DNA of 64,000 nucleotides from Hydractinia symbiolongicarpus (Eukaryota > Cnidaria > Hydrozoa > Anthoathecata > Hydractiniidae). A model generated the notes under the pieces. It did not search any database, was not told where the DNA came from, and saw only the letters and a list, made by a program, of their open reading frames with translations. The stretch is from NCBI RefSeq assembly GCF_029227915.1, contig NC_079884.1, forward strand, positions 9,300,001-9,364,000. Direction: 5' to 3'. The translations under genes were made by a program, and so were the position numbers. Each line of letters starts with the position of its first letter. The stretch's first letter is position 1. This document shows, one piece after another, positions 59,196-64,000 of the stretch.

Positions 59196-59501
59196 GACGA
59201 CACTGTAGCATAATGGTTATAACTCTTGCACATTGTGTGGAGACCGGGGTTTAATTACCCTTGGGGGCGGTTTAATATGGGCGAGTGATGTTACGATAGC
59301 CCCGGGTTAACCCAAGCCATGTGAGGGAAATTGGGGAGACGGCACACTGTGGTACCGCGCAATTGTGTATGCGTAGCTTTAAACTGGCATTAAAGACTCT
59401 AGGACTCCCCATCTAAGCCACGACTTCTCCTGAAAAAAATTAGACAGGGTATATATGCGAGGGTAACCTTATAAAATATGCACATCCATCTATCTATCCA
59501 T
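59196..59501 (+). mobile_element. tRNA-derived SINE, full length
   Basis: A tRNA-like head carries an A box (TGTAGCATAATGG, 59204-59216) and a B box (GGTTTAATTACC, 59248-59259) at tRNA spacing. A middle domain follows, then CTCCTGAAAAAAATTAGACA, GGGTATAT, TAAAATATGCACATC and an ATCT-type tail (59486-59500). The 3' half recurs at 23083-23232 and 27528-27700. Confidence 0.85.
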
Positions 59502-59886
59502 ATACTGTGCTGTTTGACGTTATTAGTAAAAGGGGGCGTTTATTAGATAAAAAGGTAAATGCTAAAAATGCGTTATGTTACGCCATATGCGCACACGGTA
59601 ATCTTCTTCTTTTTTAAATGTGGTTTTGGTGAAAATTGTTCCTAATTGCAGCAAAATATTTGAAATTAAGTTGAATTGATTTGAAATTAAGTTGAAATAT
59701 TTGAAATTAACTACTATGATTACAATCATTTTTTTTTCGTGAGATAATAATTACATAGATACAAAAATATGAGGCGCCATTCATACTGGCATCATTGTTT
59801 TAAACAAATCGCATGTTATGTTATGTAAAAATACTTTTACGTGGACAAAGTTTAAATGAAAATTAGTTTGTGCAAAATTATCCATA
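59502..59886. other. 3' flank of STEAP-like gene
   Basis: AT-rich, with near-duplicate TTGAAATTAAGTTGAA blocks at about 59658-59710. It must hold the 3' UTR of the minus-strand gene. Confidence 0.6.
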
Positions 59887-61308
59887 TTAAATTGTCGTTT
59901 TCTTTTCATATCTGTAACCAATTTTCCCCTTTCGAATCTTATTCAGGTAACAAGACAAACCAGGTAGCATCAGAATGAATTTTAGTATGATAACTAACAG
60001 GGGAAACATTGGCATCACAAAAGCACCAGGTGGGAAAATTCCTTTCTCTCTTTTCCACGATTCCCATCCATATTTATAGTCCGGATCCCACAACTTATGT
60101 ACATAAATCATCACATGGAGAAAGCCAAAAACAAGACTTGTGAACCCCAGCCCTCTCTGCACGAAGTCCCATTCTCGCCAGCTCATACGCGCGTTGACAG
60201 ATGGCAATGACGTCACACCTAGGATTCCCATTAAAGCCAATGCTAAAACAGCAAAAAGCAGGCTTACTTGCGCTTTCGTGTCCAGCAGTTGATAAAGAAT
60301 GACGTTTTTGTTGATGACTGTAATAGTTGACATATGTTTTGCTTCGCCTGCTCCCAACACCAAGCACGACATACAACCATGTATGGAAGCCAATAACAAA
60401 CATATCAAGCCTAATTGTTTTCGACACTTTAACCATCGATCCAACCACCTTGGAAATCGAGTGTATTTAGTTCTCAATGCGAGTTGTATAAATCCTGCTA
60501 ATATTCCAGGTAGGTAGGTTAAACCAAGAAGCCAAAACATGAGCCATCCTATGGTACGATTGGCAACATATAGAGCGAGATCTTCGTCGGTTCTTTTACT
60601 TTGATCTTCATACCAAAAGAAACGGAGATATGTGTATAGAAGAATGGGAACGAGTGTCAGAAAAGTGATTGCTACAGCCACGCCCCATCCGTTGAAAAAA
60701 CGGAATGGTAACTTTTCTATGATGACAGCAGATCGGATGCCACCCCGATCAATCGGGTTTAATCCGATTTCTCTCAGTAGTTGCACGACTTGTCTTTTTC
60801 TTTCCTCGTCATCACCACATACGTACGTATCCCGGCTTGCACCATATGCCCCGTTTTCCAATGTGTATGCGGACACGGTGTTCAACGCTTTGACAACCAC
60901 AGATGAAGGCAAAAGTGATTGAAGATGCATTGCATTCGATGCGTCATCTTGGTTTTCCAAGTTACTTACATCGACGACTGCTTTGCCAACCAACAAAGAT
61001 TTCAACGCAGTAGCGACGTTATTAAACGCATGTGCAGGGACACAGAAGAACACGATACCACATCTACGTACAGCCTCTTCATAAGTAACAAGTTCAACTC
61101 CTTCGATTTTTAATTGATTAGGGTTACGACTGCCAATTAAAATATTTAGCCCTGCTTGCTGAAACTGGCTAGCCAGCGCTCGGGCGTAATTGCCGGTACC
61201 GATAATAGCTGCATGGATTTCTTCGTTTTGTTTTTTTGGGACATTGTTCACATTGATTTCTAAGTGAGCAGTGAATGTTTGGTTGCTCTTTGGTGTTCGC
61301 AGTTCCAT
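59887..61308 (-). CDS. STEAP-family metalloreductase
   Basis: A 473-residue single-exon protein; I take the ATG at 61308 (MELRTPKSNQTF), since the upstream open part lacks an ATG and a TCTCAG acceptor-like site lies 17 bp before it. Residues 31-200 form an F420H2:NADP-oxidoreductase-like NADPH domain (IIGTGNYARAL at 35-45, then LIGSRNP). From about 205 to 460 there are six hydrophobic segments. Haem-ligand histidines are visible as ASIHGCMS (His310) and FGFLHVMI (His398). STEAP2-4 pass electrons from NADPH through FAD and haem to reduce ferric and cupric ions at cell or endosomal membranes. Both histidines and the dinucleotide motif are kept, so an active reductase is likely. Human orthologues have introns; this gene has none. 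Which STEAP it equals is unclear. Confidence 0.92.
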   Translation of the reverse strand: MELRTPKSNQTFTAHLEINVNNVPKKQNEEIHAAIIGTGNYARALASQFQQAGLNILIGSRNPNQLKIEGVELVTYEEAVRRCGIVFFCVPAHAFNNVATALKSLLVGKAVVDVSNLENQDDASNAMHLQSLLPSSVVVKALNTVSAYTLENGAYGASRDTYVCGDDEERKRQVVQLLREIGLNPIDRGGIRSAVIIEKLPFRFFNGWGVAVAITFLTLVPILLYTYLRFFWYEDQSKRTDEDLALYVANRTIGWLMFWLLGLTYLPGILAGFIQLALRTKYTRFPRWLDRWLKCRKQLGLICLLLASIHGCMSCLVLGAGEAKHMSTITVINKNVILYQLLDTKAQVSLLFAVLALALMGILGVTSLPSVNARMSWREWDFVQRGLGFTSLVFGFLHVMIYVHKLWDPDYKYGWESWKREKGIFPPGAFVMPMFPLLVIILKFILMLPGLSCYLNKIRKGKIGYRYEKKTTI

Positions 61309-61325
61309 CTCGTCTTTACCAAAAT

Positions 61326-61345
61326 CTGAGACATAAAGAAGTTTG
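61326..61345 (-). promoter_or_regulatory. Splice-acceptor-like site upstream of STEAP-like ATG
   Basis: On the minus strand ACTTCTTTATGTCTCAG ends at 61326, 17 bp before the ATG. It would fit a 5' UTR intron or a trans-splicing acceptor. Confidence 0.4.
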
Positions 61346-61389
61346 GTCAGAATATAATCAGTTAATTGAGCATAGGGCCTGGTTCTCAC

Positions 61390-61647
61390 ATGCCTATTTT
61401 AACAATAAAAATAATCTAGTTGATTTAAATATTTGAATTATTGTAATGCAACTTGGTTCCAAGAGCTTAGGTAAGAACCGGGCTTGAACATAATTTTTAT
61501 GATTAATTGACAAAATTAATTTTTATTTCTAAAGCAAAACAAAAAATGCTTCGTCATTGCGGAAAGCTTCGATCCCAGTCTTTTTAAGTTCTTTTTGCTG
61601 AAATAGTTATGGTGATTTGGAAATTAATTCTTATCTATATTTAATGC
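61390..61647. other. 5' flank of STEAP-like gene
   Basis: Short AT-rich upstream region with no recognisable promoter motif. Confidence 0.5.
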
Positions 61648-61776
61648 CCGTATACGTCTGTCTGTCTGTCTGTCTGTCACGCAAAATGGTAGCTTAGCTG
61701 CGCAATAGTGAGAAGCACGCAATGCGGTATAAAAAGGACGGGCGAACGCGTGGATTTTCCACGGGCTAACGACTAG
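61648..61776 (+). repeat. Dispersed repeat with CTGT tract, copy B
   Basis: Same orientation and order as copy A at 45306-45422: CTGT tract, CACGCAAAATGGTAGCTTAG, GGTATAAAAAGGACGGGCGA, a CGTGG...CCACG stem, and GCTAACGACTAG. The two copies bracket the Polinton relic. Confidence 0.85.
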
Positions 61777-61919
61777 TCTTTTTTAAAAACATCAGCACCT
61801 TTTTCCGCATTTTTGTTTAAAACGCTCGTCCCACTTAGTAATTGTCAATTTCAAAAATGGATGATTATAAAAACGTGATCGTCTAAGATTCTGAGGATTT
61901 ACAGTTTAATAATACTGAA

Positions 61920-62020
61920 TGCAACAATGAATGCCCAATAGTAAACAATAAATAATAATAATAAACAATAAATAATAACAAATAACAAATAAATAATAAT
62001 AAATAATAATAAAATAACCA
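61920..62020. repeat. AAT/AAC simple repeat
   Basis: About 100 bp of degenerate AATAATAAC-type trinucleotide and tetranucleotide repeats. Confidence 0.85.
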
Positions 62021-63189
62021 TTTCTCTTGAAAACAACCTTAAAAAAACAACTTCGGAGTGGTATTTCTGTGAAGAAGAAGAAATGCGAAAAACACGATAG
62101 AGCAAGGTGTAAAATAGGTCGTGTTTGTAGCACATAGGTATTATGCTACTAAAATACCCCTTTTTTCTTGACACCAAAACATCAAAAAAGGAGAGACAAT
62201 AATCAATCTCCGTCTCTTTTGTGAAGTAAATGTTTTTGTGTTTAGAATTTATGTAAGCAAAAAACATCTTCTTCTCCGGGGAGAAAACCGAACAAAAATG
62301 TCAGCAACGTAACATATTATGCTGGTTTAAAAGACCGAGGACACTCATCCAATCAAGTACGTTCGTGGTAGCACAGAAATGTATTGGCTAGTGTAGATCC
62401 CAGTGGTAACACACACTTCATATATGTGTTTGTAGTAAGAACCAAAAAAGAGAAAATGATTCAGTTGCCGAAAACTCTTATAATTCACCAAGGCGCACTT
62501 TAGGTATATTTTTGACAGTACTGACGACATTATTAGAAAATAACTGCTCCACACCTCAAACTATAGTCTTCTGTAGTGGAATATTAGTGAGAAAAAAATC
62601 TACGTCTAAACTTGCTAAAAAATTAGCAGAGTTTAATTCAGAATAGTAAGCGTCGCGTAGAATGTTTTCACGGGGAGCGACATTTTTTTTTCGCGTTTAT
62701 TTATTCCCTAACCCCCTGACTGCATAAATGCGTTATTTTGATTTGTTAAAAAAAACAATAAAATATAATTATGTGTGACGTCCTCTTTATATAATAATTA
62801 AGCCCGCATGGCTTCTAGCGATTTCTCTTGGTACAAGAAACATAGCCAGAGCGTAAGTAGGAGTTTCTATAGCAGATTATGAGCAGGTAAAATAGGTCTA
62901 AATGCAGGAGACTTCATTTTTAGTGGGTTTATGTGCATGGATTTGTCACAATTTGTTTCTACTCGTTTCTGATGTTTATAACAATCACATGTTATTCGCT
63001 AGTAACGAATTCATTCATGTGATCTAACTGACATGAAATCCATGCAAAAATTGCATGTTCAGATAACTAAAAAAAGAAGATAAACTTTGGTTAATTAGAA
63101 GAAGTGTCCCAACCTCGTTCCCAGTGCACTTCTCGCCTTGCGATATGTGCCAAATTTTTGCCGATTGAAACTTAAAATGACCTTCTTTC
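62021..63189. other. Intergenic, no gene seen
   Basis: AT-rich, with short frames on the minus strand that lack protein-like features. Confidence 0.6.
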
Positions 63190-63356
63190 CTGTTTATTCC
63201 GACTTTTTATCCCGAATTTTTAATTTCGACTCTTTTAATCCGACGTTTTTATCCTGGCTTTGTTATTCCGATTTTTTTATCTTGACTTTTCTACCTTAAT
63301 TTTTTTTATTCCGCCTTTCGCAATCCGAATTTTTTATTCCGGCTTTGTTTTAACCG
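63190..63356. repeat. Degenerate 17-18-bp minisatellite
   Basis: About nine to ten imperfect copies of a unit like TTTTTATTCCGACTTT, with variants TCCCGAATTT, TCCTGGCTTTG and TCCGCCTTT. Confidence 0.8.
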
Positions 63357-64000
63357 ATAAGGTATGCTGATTGGACGGGACGTTATGTTAAATTATAAGA
63401 TTTACAATATCGCATCGTAACCACCAAATGAGAACAAACGTGGGCTCCATGGTAAACTCGATAAAGTTGAAAAGTATCTACTTTACCTATAAAGTGGTAA
63501 TTTTCATAACTAAAGAAAATCTGAAATTTGCCGTTACCTTGCCTTTCCGTCGCCTTTAAAATCTTTTTGAAAATGATGTCAAAAAATATTATATTATTAT
63601 ATTCGGCCAACGCTCATGTTTTATTTGCTGTATAAATAAGTTACGGTTGATATACTCTTAATATGGAAATCCCTAAAACAACGATTACTGTTAAGTACAC
63701 ACGAACTCATCACAATCATACTTTTATTAAACCTTTTATTAAAACTTTCTCAATGTGATGATAAAAATAACGTTGTTATGTAACATAATGTTATGAGTGT
63801 GTCTCCAATGTTAAATCTTCTGACGTTACGGCACGACGTCAATGAAACTACTTTAACGTTAATAGCCCAATTTAAATTAATGAAGCCATTACAATGCGCT
63901 TAAAACTTTAAGGCCAAATAACTTGGAAACGGGGTGGTGACGTCAGTCATTTTTTAACGTGTGGGTAACTAAAGACAGCCTGGGACCCTTGGTCCCAAAA
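63357..64000. other. Window end, no gene seen
   Basis: AT-rich sequence without a supported feature. Confidence 0.5.

Noticed and set aside
60095-60922. Frames overlapping the STEAP-like gene
   Set aside because: Shadows of the real coding sequence.
1-64000. CRISPR array, bacterial operon or rRNA
   Set aside because: The tandem repeats lack unique spacers of constant length, and all real genes are eukaryotic or Polinton type. The only tRNA-like sequence is the SINE head.

Overview
The window is AT-rich nuclear DNA of an animal, most likely a cnidarian and possibly a hydrozoan. The evidence is four host genes with metazoan orthologues (TTC23-like, RNPC3, SWT1, STEAP-like), short GT-AG introns, tRNA-derived SINEs, and a decayed Polinton/Maverick-type element whose gene set I associate with cnidarian genomes. 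The phylum call is inference. Nothing here is bacterial.

Layout. 1-21028 is a continuous satellite array with a monomer of about 372 bp and higher-order structure, entering from outside the window and stopping abruptly. 21029-21412 holds three copies of an unrelated 128-bp repeat. 21413-25634 is gene-poor and holds a SINE fragment and a T-rich tract. 25635-26990 (minus) is a single-exon TTC23-like TPR gene. 26991-31310 is intergenic with a SINE relic, a 105-bp tandem duplication and a G-run hairpin. 31323-32711 (plus) is single-exon RNPC3, the U11/U12 snRNP 65K protein. About 0.5 kb downstream on the same strand is SWT1 (33218-44453), for which I propose 22 exons encoding about 975 residues: a WW domain, a long basic/Ser-rich region, a PIN endoribonuclease domain and a helical C-terminus. 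Its first intron hosts a TA-flanked MITE.

46593 to about 58170 is the most unusual part: a degraded Polinton-like element of about 11.6 kb. I recognise the C-terminal end of a protein-primed DNA polymerase B, a membrane-protein relic, an intact small membrane protein, zinc-ribbon/HNH-like relics, the packaging ATPase, an integrase, an N- and C-terminally hydrophobic protein, an HNH nuclease with eight Cys/His repeats, the double-jelly-roll major capsid protein, a glycine-rich membrane protein, an uncharacterised structural-type protein, a possible minor capsid protein (intact), a hydrophobic/coiled-coil protein, two very small ORFs and a SAP-type protein with FKTQxMC repeats. Most are broken by frameshifts or stops. 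Genes form alternating strand blocks; all three convergent junctions carry a palindromic stem-loop, and one divergent pair is separated by a 16-bp perfect palindrome. Most of the polymerase, any protease and recognisable terminal inverted repeats are absent or unseen.

58171-64000 holds a full-length tRNA-derived SINE, a single-exon STEAP-type metalloreductase gene on the minus strand (59887-61308), a dispersed repeat shared with the other side of the Polinton, and a degenerate minisatellite. The host genes have no shared pathway (cilium/TPR, minor spliceosome, nuclear RNA quality control, metal reduction). Their common oddity is that three of four have no introns.
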